Positions 24,296 to 33,325 are shown, numbered from the stretch's first letter. The stretch is DNA of 61,325 nucleotides from Paenibacillus lupini (GCF_011761355.1 NZ_JAASRW010000015.1:1-61325), one strand, 5' to 3'. Notes: generated by a model from the sequence alone, not told the origin. Numbers and translations are program-made.

Positions 24296-25537
24296 GTGAC
24301 GAACGACTGCTTATCAAATACGACGATACCGCAGACATTAGAGCTCGAGGGCGAGCAGCTGTCTGCCTTCTATCAGCCGATCATCGCGCTTGATACGAGA
24401 AAAGTAGTTGGCTATGAGGTGCTTGGAAGAGCCTGCAAGGATGATGCTGTCCGCAGCTTGGGTCCGTTCTTTTGTGATCCAACGGTTCCGTTAGAGGACC
24501 ATATTGCAGTGGACCGCATTTTACGCGAGCAGGCTTTCCAGAAAATCGCAGCAACGGACCAGCCTCCAATGCTGTTTATTAATTTAAAGCCAAACTGGAT
24601 GCATCACGGTATGCAATCCGGGGAGCTCTATACGCTCTCTCTGCTCGACAAATACCAGATCGACCCGAGCAGAGTTGTCATTGAGATCACTGAAGAAAGC
24701 TTTAATGGCGAGGTGGATGAGCTGCGCGAGGTTATTGATATGTACCGTGCCAAAGGCTGCCTCATCGCAATTGATGATGTAGGCAGCGGCTTTAGCGGCA
24801 TAGATCGGATTGCGCTCATTCAACCGAATATCCTGAAAATCGACATGCATATGCTGAAACGGAGTGCGAACCACGACGGTTATCTTGGTACATTGCGCTC
24901 CTTCTCGGCGCTCGCTGATCAGCTTGGCGCATCGCTGCTTGCGGAAGGTGTCGAGACTAGGCAGGATCTGGCGAGAGCGATGCAGGCAGGTGTCCGGTAT
25001 GTGCAGGGCTTTTTATTTGCAAAGGCAGAGCCGGATTTCGAGCAGCCGTTTCGGTTTTCTTCTTTATTAGAAGAAGAGCTGGAGGCACATCGGCAGCTGC
25101 AGCTCTATTCGGAGAATTATTGGCGGTATTTGTCGGACAGGCTGGCAGGCAGGGTTGACCGGATTGGTCATCTGGAGGAGCTGGAAGAAGAAGATAACGA
25201 ATGGATCGTCAGACTACTGCAGGAGTTGGACAGTAACTGTATCCGTGTCTACCTGTGCCGAGATGACGGTATTCAAATTTCGTCCAACTATTCCAGAAGG
25301 CCAGTTGATGGAAGCTGGCGGCGGGAGGATGAATATTGCGGAGCGAATTGGAGCTGGCGCCCGTATTTTGTTCCCAATGTGGTACAGCTTAGCGAGAAAC
25401 GTCGTTCTATAGTATCGCGAGCCTATACCGACCTCGATTCGAGAGCATGGATCAGAACCGTATCGGTATTGGCTAAACCCGGCATTATTTTATTCGTGGA
25501 TATGAAAGATCCTGAGCCTGACTATTATCGCTTATAG
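24296..25537 (+). CDS. ykuI: YkuI-like EAL domain protein (c-di-GMP phosphodiesterase or sensor)
   Basis: The protein has an N-terminal EAL domain with E-V-L (Glu41), F-I-N-L, E-I-T-E, D-D-V-G-S-G-F and K-I-D motifs largely intact, followed by E-G-V-E-T and Q-G-F. The C-terminal third resembles the PAS-like YkuI_C domain. B. subtilis YkuI (407 residues) binds c-di-GMP but is not clearly active; the preserved residues here leave activity open. Start GTG 24296 is 9 nt after AGGGAG; GTG 24290 is too close. 413 residues. Confidence 0.82.
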   Translation: MTNDCLSNTTIPQTLELEGEQLSAFYQPIIALDTRKVVGYEVLGRACKDDAVRSLGPFFCDPTVPLEDHIAVDRILREQAFQKIAATDQPPMLFINLKPNWMHHGMQSGELYTLSLLDKYQIDPSRVVIEITEESFNGEVDELREVIDMYRAKGCLIAIDDVGSGFSGIDRIALIQPNILKIDMHMLKRSANHDGYLGTLRSFSALADQLGASLLAEGVETRQDLARAMQAGVRYVQGFLFAKAEPDFEQPFRFSSLLEEELEAHRQLQLYSENYWRYLSDRLAGRVDRIGHLEELEEEDNEWIVRLLQELDSNCIRVYLCRDDGIQISSNYSRRPVDGSWRREDEYCGANWSWRPYFVPNVVQLSEKRRSIVSRAYTDLDSRAWIRTVSVLAKPGIILFVDMKDPEPDYYRL

Positions 25538-25542
25538 GGATA

Positions 25543-26061
25543 TTAAGGGGAGGAGTGGTACACCATACAATGGAACTCTGCTGGTCCTTCCGGCGTCTGT
25601 CTTACATAAGTATCGTCAACAATGAAACCTGCTCGTTCATAGGTTCTAATCGCTCGAACATTCCAGGTTAGCACCTCAAGATCGATACTATTCTTGGGAG
25701 CTCTATGAATGGCTTCACGGGTAATTAATCGGGTGAAGTCCGTTCCTATACCTCTGCCGCATAGGGCAGGATGCAATCCAAGCCCGAGGCGTGTTACACC
25801 AACAATGGGGAAAAATTGTGCAAAACCAATGAGCTCCTGTCCGCGATTTAAGACAGACGCATATTGCATACGCCGCAGGACTGGATCACCGAATTCGATC
25901 TCGTCCTGCTGCATAATGTCCCAGGGAGGCCAGTGGTATAGGTCATACGGTGATTCGTATTGCCATTCACAGATCTGTTTGGCATGCTCCATTTCCATTG
26001 GCTGGATAGTCATGTCCACCAAGGATCGTTTATAATAAAGCTCATCGGAAAAATTAGTCAT
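25543..26061 (-). CDS. GNAT family N-acetyltransferase
   Basis: This 172-residue protein has the acetyl-CoA binding motif L-C-G-R-G-I-G-T-D-F near residues 106-115 and the conserved N-V-R-A-I-R-T-Y-E-R-A-G-F segment of RimI-like acetyltransferases. The substrate is unknown. Start ATG 26061 follows GAGGGT; an in-frame TTG at 26085 lacks a site. It lies convergent to the EAL gene with 5 bp between the stops and divergent from the MFS gene. Confidence 0.83.
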   Translation of the reverse strand: MTNFSDELYYKRSLVDMTIQPMEMEHAKQICEWQYESPYDLYHWPPWDIMQQDEIEFGDPVLRRMQYASVLNRGQELIGFAQFFPIVGVTRLGLGLHPALCGRGIGTDFTRLITREAIHRAPKNSIDLEVLTWNVRAIRTYERAGFIVDDTYVRQTPEGPAEFHCMVYHSSP

Positions 26062-26165
26062 TTGTATACCCTCAACATGAATCAATAAGTTTTTTTACCA
26101 TTATAACATTCACTTATCGACTTCATTCGGATTTGGCTGAAGGATATCTAAGGAGAACTTTTACG

Positions 26166-27383
26166 ATGCGCAAATTAATAGCACTGGGCTGTTTGTCTTA
26201 TCTCGTCATTGGATTAGCTCATGTCGTGGGCGGCTCGGTCATGGAGCAGATGCTCGATAAGTACGACTTGTCTTATGATGACGGCGGGCAATGGATGATG
26301 AATCAGTTTCTTGGTTTTTTGGTGGGTGTCTTGATCTCTCCATTTATTACGTCAAAGGTTGGAAAAAGAGGGGGAGTGCTTCTCTCATTAGGCCTTCTAA
26401 CCCTTGGTGAAGCAGCCTACAGTCTAACTCCGGATTCCTGGGGGCTGATGCTGTTCATCGCCTTGTTCGCAGGCTTTGGATTTGGGATGACAGAATCCGT
26501 TATCGGAGCAATGATCATTGAATTGGCAGAGGAGAACGGGAAGGCTAATGCGATGACCCAACTGGAAACGTTCTTTGGCATCGGGGCCTTCTTAATGCCG
26601 ACCATGGCTAGTATATTGATCAAATATGATATTTGGCAGGTATCCTTCCCTATTTTATCTGCTCTTGCCGGCATAACCTTTATCTTATGGATGACGCTAT
26701 CATTTGGATCGATAGATGACAGGATTGGTTATCATGGCAGAGCGAACAAGGAACATGTGGAGCGGGAGACCAGTGCACCACGAACAAAAGGATGGTTTGG
26801 TTATAAGAGAGCAGCCCTTCCGTTCTTGCTGCTGTCAGCGTTATTCTTCGTCATCTATGTTGGGGTGGAGATGAGCTTTTCCAACTACCTGCCGTCTATT
26901 ATGATTGAGCGGTCCGGCATGACGGAGGCGAGCGCACCTTCCACGTTAAGTCTGTTCTGGGGCACCATGATTCTTGGCCGGCTATTCGCTGGACGTCTTG
27001 CGGATCGTGTCGGTTACTTCCGCTACCTGTTTGTCGCCATTGCAGGAGCCTGTATTATCATTCTTGCGATGGGAGCGGTTGGCCAGTTAAGCGGCATGCT
27101 GGTCCTTGTAGGATTAAGCGGATTGTTCTTCTCTGGTGTATTCGGCATTGCACTCGTATTTGCGAATGGACTTATTCCAGGTATGACAGAGCGGACGACC
27201 AGTCTGCTTGTCGCTTGCGGCGGGATAGGCGGAGCGATCTTTCCGAAATTGACGGGATGGATGATGGACAGCTATGGTGCAGACCGTACGGTCTGGATTC
27301 TCGGAGCGTTTATTATAGCGATGTTTGTCGTCTTGCTTGCGATGCTGGCGTTAGGCAGGCGGCAGGCGGCGGCAGTGTCTTAG
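26166..27383 (+). CDS. MFS transporter
   Basis: The 405-residue protein has about 12 predicted membrane segments in two halves. The loop after the first helix pair contains S-K-V-G-K-R-G-G, and the second half has L-A-D-R-V-G-Y-F-R-Y, both typical MFS signature loops. The substrate is unknown; the closest style is the FucP/YfnC-like sugar group. Start ATG 26166 follows TAAGGAGAA (26147-26155). Confidence 0.82.
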   Translation: MRKLIALGCLSYLVIGLAHVVGGSVMEQMLDKYDLSYDDGGQWMMNQFLGFLVGVLISPFITSKVGKRGGVLLSLGLLTLGEAAYSLTPDSWGLMLFIALFAGFGFGMTESVIGAMIIELAEENGKANAMTQLETFFGIGAFLMPTMASILIKYDIWQVSFPILSALAGITFILWMTLSFGSIDDRIGYHGRANKEHVERETSAPRTKGWFGYKRAALPFLLLSALFFVIYVGVEMSFSNYLPSIMIERSGMTEASAPSTLSLFWGTMILGRLFAGRLADRVGYFRYLFVAIAGACIIILAMGAVGQLSGMLVLVGLSGLFFSGVFGIALVFANGLIPGMTERTTSLLVACGGIGGAIFPKLTGWMMDSYGADRTVWILGAFIIAMFVVLLAMLALGRRQAAAVS

Positions 27384-27404
27384 GCAACCTAATCCGAATA
27401 GCAA

Positions 27405-27465
27405 CAAAAACAATAAAGCCGCAAGCGGTTTGTCCAGTTGGACAAGCAGCATGCGGCTTTATTGT
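27405..27465. terminator. Bidirectional terminator between the MFS and NlpC genes
   Basis: A perfect 14-bp stem (27410-27423 with 27452-27465) encloses an inner TTGTCC/GGACAA stem. On the minus strand TTTTTG follows, so it mainly serves the NlpC gene. Confidence 0.85.
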
Positions 27466-27509
27466 AGGAATTTTGCCTGCCGCTTCAACTGAAGCGGGCC
27501 CGCTCAATT

Positions 27510-27977
27510 CTATTGTTCGTCGGCATATTTGGTGAAAGTAGTAGGGTCCATGACACGTCGAGCAGTCACATACCGATTTACATAATATGAATCGCTGAGA
27601 TTGCTGATCGTAACGCCCTTGCTGGACGAAGCGTGAGCAAACTTGCCATCTCCTACATAAATGCCGACATGAGATACACCACGACCGTTCGTGTTGAAGA
27701 ACACGAGATCTCCGGCGATCAGATCACTCTTGGCGATCTTCTTACCTGTTTGTGCTTGCGAAGCGGATGTACGAGGAAGATCAACGCCCATTTTCTCGAA
27801 TACATACGAAGAAAAACCAGAGCAGTCGAATCCTTTCGATGATGTTCCGCCTGCAACGTACGGCGTGCCAATTAAATCACTGACAATGCCGTCCATTTTG
27901 GAGTCTGCGAAAACGCTTCCAGCTTGGAAAGCCAGCATTAACGCAAGCCCAAGAATAAGTGCAGTAACCTTTTTCAA
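27510..27977 (-). CDS. Secreted NlpC/P60 peptidoglycan hydrolase
   Basis: A signal peptide (about 1-24, ending V-F-A-D) is followed directly by an NlpC/P60 domain with Cys52 in F-D-C-S-G-F, His103 in V-S-H-V-G-I-Y and His115 in F-A-H-A-S. It is expected to cut gamma-D-Glu bonds to diaminopimelate in wall peptides. At 155 residues it has no wall-binding domain. The start is TTG 27977, 10 nt after GGAAGGAG. A c-di-AMP riboswitch lies in its leader and includes that site in its closing stem. Confidence 0.9.
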   Translation of the reverse strand: MKKVTALILGLALMLAFQAGSVFADSKMDGIVSDLIGTPYVAGGTSSKGFDCSGFSSYVFEKMGVDLPRTSASQAQTGKKIAKSDLIAGDLVFFNTNGRGVSHVGIYVGDGKFAHASSSKGVTISNLSDSYYVNRYVTARRVMDPTTFTKYADEQ

Positions 27978-27987
27978 AACGGTGAAA

Positions 27988-28127
27988 CTCCTTCCAATGC
28001 CGACGAGGTTAGCTGTGGGGTTCGGTTGAAGGATCCCTATGACTTCTCAGGCGCCGATCTTATATAATCGGACGTCGAAGTCAATTCACCCAGAGGTGGT
28101 TCCCCCGTTTCCAGTACAAGGAATTTG
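27988..28127 (-). promoter_or_regulatory. c-di-AMP (ydaO/yuaA) riboswitch
   Basis: The minus strand reads GGGGGAACCA, GGGTGAAT, AGGGATCC and then CAGCTAACCTCGTCGGC, the hallmark ydaO blocks in order. Its 5' strand AUUCCUU (28124-28118) can pair with AAGGAGU (27993-27987), which is the Shine-Dalgarno site of the wall hydrolase. In known members c-di-AMP turns wall hydrolase and potassium genes off; here the layout suggests ligand binding hides the ribosome site. Confidence 0.88.
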
Positions 28128-28390
28128 GCAGTGTAAATTATGTACTTGGTAACTATTCGGTAATTTTCGCTTATCTCCTCCCCAATCTGGCAAATTCTAA
28201 TAATTCTCATGGAACCTTTTGGCTAATCCAAGCGGAAAAATGGATATCTTGCGGTTGGCCGCATTTTTATAGGACGCATAGACTAGCAGATTAGCACTAT
28301 TCCGATTTACTAACTCTTTACTATGTGTTTTTTCTAGCTAATATGTTGATTTATTTGGAGAATGAAAGACAAGCCTTCCCGAAAAAACGC
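28128..28390. other. Intergenic region without a recognised gene
   Basis: The 263 bp between the riboswitch and the next terminator hold AT-rich sequence and one small plus-strand hairpin, TGCGG-TTGG-CCGCA followed by TTTTTA (near 28253-28273). A minus-strand promoter for the riboswitch transcript must lie here, but I could not pick one with confidence. Confidence 0.4.
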
Positions 28391-28427
28391 GAAAAACCCG
28401 CGCTACGACTAGGTCGCAGGGCGGGTC
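28391..28427 (-). terminator. Terminator after the membrane protein gene
   Basis: ACCCGC (28396-28401) and GCGGGT (28421-28426) form the outer stem with an inner imperfect stem; on the minus strand TTTTTC follows. It lies 24 bp after the stop codon at 28451. Confidence 0.78.
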
Positions 28428-28450
28428 GCCTCTATAATTATGAGAAAATT

Positions 28451-29272
28451 TTAAACTTCCTTCGATCTCAAAATGTCGTATTGGGAGGCTAGAGTCCACA
28501 CTTTCATCAAGGTACGGACAAGATGGTAACCCTGATGGACAATCAGGGCGATGAATCCGGCCCATACGAGAGAAAAGCTTGTGACAAACAATCCAATTCC
28601 CGAACCAATAGCCCACATTAAGAGTGATAAGCCGGCGAAAGGCAGCAGATGCTTGATCGCAACACCAAGCGATTGGAAAATACCGCCGCCTTTCTCACTT
28701 GTAGCGCCAAACTGCATGGCGAGGAAGAGGAGATGGAGCAGGATACCCCAAATCAACCAGCCTCCCGCAGCGGGAAGCAGCTGCTGCAGGAGATCTCCAA
28801 TTGAACGACTGTGAAGTAATGCATCCAGTCCCCTAGGTGCCAGCCACCATGCAGGAGCAAGGGCGAGTAACGTCTCGATCCAGTAAAGCAGCGTTACAGG
28901 CTTCCATGCTTTTCGAATGCCCTGAAGGAACTGTGTACCTCCGGGTTCTGAGGCATGCTGCAGAGAGTATAACAGTCCTGCGTTAAACAAAGGGGAGAGG
29001 AGCATCCTTGCTGCGAATAAGCCGCCAAGCAGCCATAAGTATGGGGTAAGCAAATCCGTCTTCATGATCTGGAATTGAGCTTCACTCATAAATAGCTGGA
29101 TCGCTGAATTCGCAGGGGAGTGATCAGGGAATCGCTGCAGCAGCGGCGAGACAACCGAATCGATAAACCGGTATAGGAAGAACCCCCACAGCAGCTGGTA
29201 TAGGAATAGCAGTATGACGATATAGAAGTGCTTGATCGCGAGCCGCCAGCCTTGCATCATATGATTTTTCAT
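28451..29272 (-). CDS. Polytopic membrane protein of unknown function
   Basis: The 273-residue protein has about five to six hydrophobic segments, including I-V-I-L-L-F-L-Y-Q-L-L-W-G-F-F-L near the N terminus, and short basic loops. I do not recognise the family. Start ATG 29272 follows AGGAGG by 6 nt. It lies downstream of the M1 peptidase gene on the same strand, separated by the tandem palindromic repeat. Confidence 0.68.
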   Translation of the reverse strand: MKNHMMQGWRLAIKHFYIVILLFLYQLLWGFFLYRFIDSVVSPLLQRFPDHSPANSAIQLFMSEAQFQIMKTDLLTPYLWLLGGLFAARMLLSPLFNAGLLYSLQHASEPGGTQFLQGIRKAWKPVTLLYWIETLLALAPAWWLAPRGLDALLHSRSIGDLLQQLLPAAGGWLIWGILLHLLFLAMQFGATSEKGGGIFQSLGVAIKHLLPFAGLSLLMWAIGSGIGLFVTSFSLVWAGFIALIVHQGYHLVRTLMKVWTLASQYDILRSKEV

Positions 29273-29284
29273 TGCAAACCTCCT

Positions 29285-29400
29285 AAAAGAATTGCGAAGC
29301 AATTCTTACTTCGAAAGCATGGACTAAAAGAATTGCGAAGCAATTCTACTTCGTAAGCATGGACTTAAGAATTGCGAAGCAATTCTACTTCGTAAGCATG
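29285..29400. repeat. Three tandem copies of a 40-bp palindromic repeat
   Basis: The unit AAAAGAATTGCGAAGCAATT continues into CTACTTCGTAAGCATGGACT. Copies span 29285-29325 (one extra T), 29326-29365 and 29366-29400 (truncated). Each holds the palindrome AATTGC-GAA-GCAATT. The array ends two bases before the M1 peptidase stop codon and begins just upstream of the next ribosome site. A diverged copy occurs at 6306-6335. Confidence 0.9.
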
Positions 29401-29401
29401 C

Positions 29402-31408
29402 CTACCAGCCCAGTAATCCGAGCAGTCCCTGGATAACGTTAGAGGCGCCAAGACTCCAGCGCGTACGTGTAACTTCCGATAAGTCCGCCTTCAAATAATC
29501 GTTAATATGTTTGTTGTCGAGCACGTTAGTATGCTGTGGATCAATCGCCACCCATTCAAGCGGGGAGCTATGGACCACTTTGTATTGGATTTGAGAGTCT
29601 TCCGGATCCCAGGTCTTCGGAATGGTTGTGCCATCCTTGAACTTCAGAACTACCGGAATCGGCCCGTTGTAGCCGCCATTACGCTGGATAAGCACCACTG
29701 ATTCGTACATGGACGCTCCATCCTGTTCAACGGGTCGTACATTGATGGATTCTACTGAAATGTCTGCCATCTGATTGTTGTAGACATATTGGTCGAAGTA
29801 ATTGGTCCATTTCTGCTTCGTGACCGATTCGACAACCCGCTGGAAGTCAGCGCTTGAAGGATGCTTGAACTTAAACTTTTGGAAATAAGTGCGCATGATC
29901 TTCTGCATCATTTTATCGCCAACCTGTTTCTCAATGCCGATCAGTACGAGCTTCGCCCGCATGTACACATTCTCCGCATAGACGTTATTGCTTGGATAAG
30001 CCCAGGAAGGCTGCTTCAGAGGTGCGGGAGCAGTCATATAGCTGGCTTCCAGAGGGAGATTCGCCTCAACGCCATATTCACTAGCCATCACTTTATCCTC
30101 AGCATAAGAGGTAAAGCCTTCATCGAGCCAAGCTTCTTCAAATTCATTCGAAGCAACCATACCGTACCAATACTGATGACCAACCTCGTGGATGACCGTT
30201 CTCTCAAGGCTGTAGCCAGGATTACTCGTCTCTGCCGCGAAAGCAGTCACCAAGGTTGGATATTCCATCCCTCCGGAGCCATTCGCCCCTTTAGGCGGGA
30301 CAACAACGGATAGAGTAGAATACGGATACTCACCATACCATTGTCCATACTTAGAAAGCGCGGATTTGGCCGCATGCATATAACGATCCTTCAGCTCTGC
30401 GTGGGCGGGATCGAGATACAGCTTGATCCGGACACCCGGTATACCCGGCCCTGATAAGGTATCTTCATAGTAGACAAAATCCGGAGAGGCAGACCAGGCA
30501 AAGTCATGTACATCATCGGCGTAGAACTGATAGATCGCTTTGCTGTCCTTTTTCTCCACGGCTTTGGTCTGGAAGCCAGTAGCCGCAACAATGTAGGATT
30601 CCGGTACTTGAATACGAACGGAGTAAATACCGAAGTCGCTGTAAAACTCGGAGTTGCCATGATACTGGTGAATGTTCCAACCTTCCGATGTCCGGCCTCT
30701 TGTACCCGCTGTCTCATAAACGGCCAGCTTAGGGAACCATTGTCCTGCCATCACATAGTTGCCGGAGTAGCCCATACGGGCAAATACTTCTGGGAGCTTC
30801 ACTTCAAAGCTCATCTGTAAGGTGACGGACTTGCCTGGCGCTACCGGTGCGGGAAGTTTAAGCTTGGCCAGCGTGAAGTCGTTTGGATTGTTGTCATCTG
30901 GTTGTACATAATGAAGCCGTGGAAGCAGGCTTTCCCCTTCCGTCGTTTCCAGTGTCTGCAGCTTCATATAGCCCTGACTGGCTTCTGTTGCCTTGTCCGA
31001 GCGCAGCTTGCCGCCAGACTCCTGCATAAACGTGGTTTTGTCCGACATGAAGGCATTCGGATAGAGATGGAAGTATAGCTCGGACACCGTTTTTTTGCCT
31101 GGGTTGGTCCAGGTAACGGTCTGCTGCCCGTCTAAGTACCGAATATCATCGCGAAGCGCAACGTTGATATGGTACTCGGTGACCCTTTTGCTAAGAGCCT
31201 GCGGCTTAGGCGCTACCTGGTCAGGTTGGGACGAGGCAGGTGGCTTGGCCGATTTTGGTGCAGAATCGGTCGCTGCTTTGGCGGCGGGGGCAAATGCATA
31301 AGTATATTGAGATTGCCAAGCGCGGCCGAAGCCCTGCTGGATAGAGAGGCCGAGCAGGACGGCGGTAAGCGTAAACAAGAGCAAACGTTTGACGTAGCGT
31401 GGAGACAT
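29402..31408 (-). CDS. M1-family zinc metallopeptidase, membrane-anchored or secreted
   Basis: A signal anchor (about residues 5-25) is followed by a Pro/Ala-rich linker and an M1 aminopeptidase fold. The exopeptidase-like G-G-M-E-Y motif and zinc site H-E-V-G-H with the distal Glu in E-E-A-W-L-D-E-G are intact. At 668 residues it resembles extracellular M1 proteins of Bacillales. Start ATG 31408 follows GGGAGGGAA. The substrate is unknown. Confidence 0.85.
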   Translation of the reverse strand: MSPRYVKRLLLFTLTAVLLGLSIQQGFGRAWQSQYTYAFAPAAKAATDSAPKSAKPPASSQPDQVAPKPQALSKRVTEYHINVALRDDIRYLDGQQTVTWTNPGKKTVSELYFHLYPNAFMSDKTTFMQESGGKLRSDKATEASQGYMKLQTLETTEGESLLPRLHYVQPDDNNPNDFTLAKLKLPAPVAPGKSVTLQMSFEVKLPEVFARMGYSGNYVMAGQWFPKLAVYETAGTRGRTSEGWNIHQYHGNSEFYSDFGIYSVRIQVPESYIVAATGFQTKAVEKKDSKAIYQFYADDVHDFAWSASPDFVYYEDTLSGPGIPGVRIKLYLDPAHAELKDRYMHAAKSALSKYGQWYGEYPYSTLSVVVPPKGANGSGGMEYPTLVTAFAAETSNPGYSLERTVIHEVGHQYWYGMVASNEFEEAWLDEGFTSYAEDKVMASEYGVEANLPLEASYMTAPAPLKQPSWAYPSNNVYAENVYMRAKLVLIGIEKQVGDKMMQKIMRTYFQKFKFKHPSSADFQRVVESVTKQKWTNYFDQYVYNNQMADISVESINVRPVEQDGASMYESVVLIQRNGGYNGPIPVVLKFKDGTTIPKTWDPEDSQIQYKVVHSSPLEWVAIDPQHTNVLDNKHINDYLKADLSEVTRTRWSLGASNVIQGLLGLLGW

Positions 31409-31512
31409 GATACATTTCCCTCCCGTTGACAAGCATCTACAGCATGTATATGTTTGCTTTTCGCGGATTATTAGCTAAAATGGAATTATTGTACGGGGAA
31501 GGTGGAAGAGCT

Positions 31513-32037
31513 ATGACAGAGCAGCAAGGACAGCCGGAACAACCGGAAAAGAAGGAAAAGAAGTCGCTCGCGCTTAACGTAGTGAGCAACAAACAACATA
31601 AAGGCTTTGGAGCCGGAACGATAGATTTAAGTGCAGTATCTTGTGTCATCATTGATGGAGGCGTTGCTTATATTGATGACGGCGCGATGCATGCGAAGAG
31701 TAAGGTGGAGCGGGGCATCAAGTTCACTCCGAACAAAGAAGACTGCCCGAACGGCCGGAAGTGCTGGATCGTATGGACAGCTGTAGAGCGTAATGAAGCA
31801 GGCGCTGTTTATTATGCAGGGGCAACAGCTTGTGAGATGCGGGTCGATACAGAAGCACGCCGCGGGTGGAAAATTCTCGCTGACCACGTGAACAAGCTTG
31901 ATGCGGCAATTAAGCGTAAGTACAAGCTTGAGGAGCTTGATGCAGAAGAGAAAGCGGCTTTCCGTAAGCTCCTGATCGAGCATAACGAAGAATGGTGGAA
32001 CAACTCGCCGGAATCGCTTAAGGAAGCACTGGCTTAG
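31513..32037 (+). CDS. ywhD: YwhD family protein
   Basis: The 174-residue protein closely follows YwhD of B. subtilis: G-A-M-H-A-K-S-K-V-E-R-G-I-K-F near the middle and H-N-E-E-W-W at the end. The family function is unknown. Start ATG 31513 follows GGAAGGTGGAAG. In B. subtilis ywhD lies next to pbpG and speE; here it lies about 9 kb from them, with the sigma and qox blocks in between. Confidence 0.88.
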   Translation: MTEQQGQPEQPEKKEKKSLALNVVSNKQHKGFGAGTIDLSAVSCVIIDGGVAYIDDGAMHAKSKVERGIKFTPNKEDCPNGRKCWIVWTAVERNEAGAVYYAGATACEMRVDTEARRGWKILADHVNKLDAAIKRKYKLEELDAEEKAAFRKLLIEHNEEWWNNSPESLKEALA

Positions 32038-32050
32038 AAGGAACGTCATA

Positions 32051-32098
32051 AAACCGGGGATCGTAAGGCTGGATGCCAAGCGAATCTCCGGTTTTTTT
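32051..32098 (+). terminator. ywhD terminator
   Basis: AAACCGGGGATCG pairs imperfectly with CGAATCTCCGGTTT and is followed by seven T residues. It lies 14 bp after the stop. Confidence 0.8.
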
Positions 32099-32182
32099 AT
32101 GGGGAAAAATAATATTTTTGCAGAAGTGCAGGGGAGGGCGGTTAGACCGTCGTCTATTCTATCGGGAAGGGAGGAGAGCGAG

Positions 32183-32740
32183 ATTCAAGACGAACAATGG
32201 ATCACGGCCATCAAGAACGGCGGTCCTGAGGCGTTTCAATCATTTGTCGACGAATATGGGCCATATCTGTATCGAACCGTGTATGCGGTCATCCGTTCGC
32301 CGCATGATGCGGAGGACGTGACGCAAGAAGCGCTGTTGCAAATCTATCGCTCCCTCCCGGAGTTCCGAATGGACGGCCTCAAGACGTGGATTACCCGGAT
32401 AGCCGTCAATAAGGCGATTGATTGGAAGAGAAGCCGAATGCGAAAGCCTGAAGAGCTAATGGAAAGTATAACTGGGCTGGAAGCAGAGGGCATAATGACG
32501 GAACGTGGACTACCTGTTGAAGCTTCTGTTATGGAACGTGAAGAGCAGCGCCATGTGCGAGAGCAGGTGGAGCAGCTGCCTGATAACTATCGTGAAGTCG
32601 TAACCGCTTATTATATGGAGAACAAATCGTATGAAGAGATTGCTGCACAGACCGGCCTGGAGAAAAAAAGCGTAGAGTCGAGGCTTTACCGGGCGCGTAA
32701 CTGGATTAAGCGGCACTGGCGAAAGGAGGATTTCGAATGA
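32183..32740 (+). CDS. ECF sigma factor with apparent ATT start
   Basis: The frame encodes sigma region 2 (G-G-P-E-A-F-Q-S-F through D-V-T-Q-E-A-L-L-Q-I-Y) and region 4 (S-Y-E-E-I-A through S-R-L-Y-R-A-R-N-W) of an extracytoplasmic-function sigma factor. The only ORF start by standard codons, ATG 32099, falls in the T run of the previous terminator and has no ribosome site. ATT 32183 lies 6 nt after GGGAGGAG and gives the usual short N terminus, 185 residues. Its stop overlaps the anti-sigma start by 4 bp. Confidence 0.82.
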   Translation: MQDEQWITAIKNGGPEAFQSFVDEYGPYLYRTVYAVIRSPHDAEDVTQEALLQIYRSLPEFRMDGLKTWITRIAVNKAIDWKRSRMRKPEELMESITGLEAEGIMTERGLPVEASVMEREEQRHVREQVEQLPDNYREVVTAYYMENKSYEEIAAQTGLEKKSVESRLYRARNWIKRHWRKEDFE

Positions 32741-33291
32741 GCATGGAACAGTCGTTCGGATTACATCTTAGGGCAGCGGATCTGGAAGCTTATGTCCGCA
32801 ATGAACTGACTGAGCAGGAGCGGGATGGGGTCGAGCTGCACATCGCGGCATGTGAGCCATGCCTCATGCTGTTAATGTCAGCGGTAGAGGCGGAAGAAGC
32901 CGAAGGGCCTGTAGCCGCAGAGGCAGGGGATACATCGAAAACAACAGTAGATGTCCCCGATATGAAGAAGCTTGGGAAGCGGGTCATCGATATTCTGTTT
33001 GCAGAAGCGGCGAGGAAGAAGCCTATTATGCGTGCAGAGCCTGCTCGCCGCCAGTCGCTGCTGCAGCGTCCGGCGATTCACTTTACGGCTGCCGCAGCCA
33101 TTACGCTGCTACTGCTGGGTACAGGGACGTTCAGCGGTATTTCTGCGAAGCTTGGTGAGCTTGACTCCCATTCTGTTCCTGTCGAGCAGACGATTGAGAA
33201 GGAGCAGCCGCAAGGACCAACCTGGTCAGACCAGATGGTCAATCGTACATCTTCGTGGTTCGATAAGCTTGAGAAGGACCGCTTCAAATAA
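32737..33291 (+). CDS. Zinc-binding anti-sigma factor
   Basis: The 184-residue protein has an N-terminal ZAS domain with H-I-A-A-C-E-P-C (H-x3-C-x2-C) and one transmembrane segment (about residues 112-132), then a short extracytoplasmic tail. It should hold the ECF sigma factor inactive at the membrane. ATG 32737 overlaps the sigma stop as ATGA. The AAAGGAGG site lies at 32723-32730. Confidence 0.85.
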   Translation: MSMEQSFGLHLRAADLEAYVRNELTEQERDGVELHIAACEPCLMLLMSAVEAEEAEGPVAAEAGDTSKTTVDVPDMKKLGKRVIDILFAEAARKKPIMRAEPARRQSLLQRPAIHFTAAAAITLLLLGTGTFSGISAKLGELDSHSVPVEQTIEKEQPQGPTWSDQMVNRTSSWFDKLEKDRFK

Positions 33292-33325
33292 GTAGGTATA
33301 TATAATGAAAGAGAGGAAAGACGAA

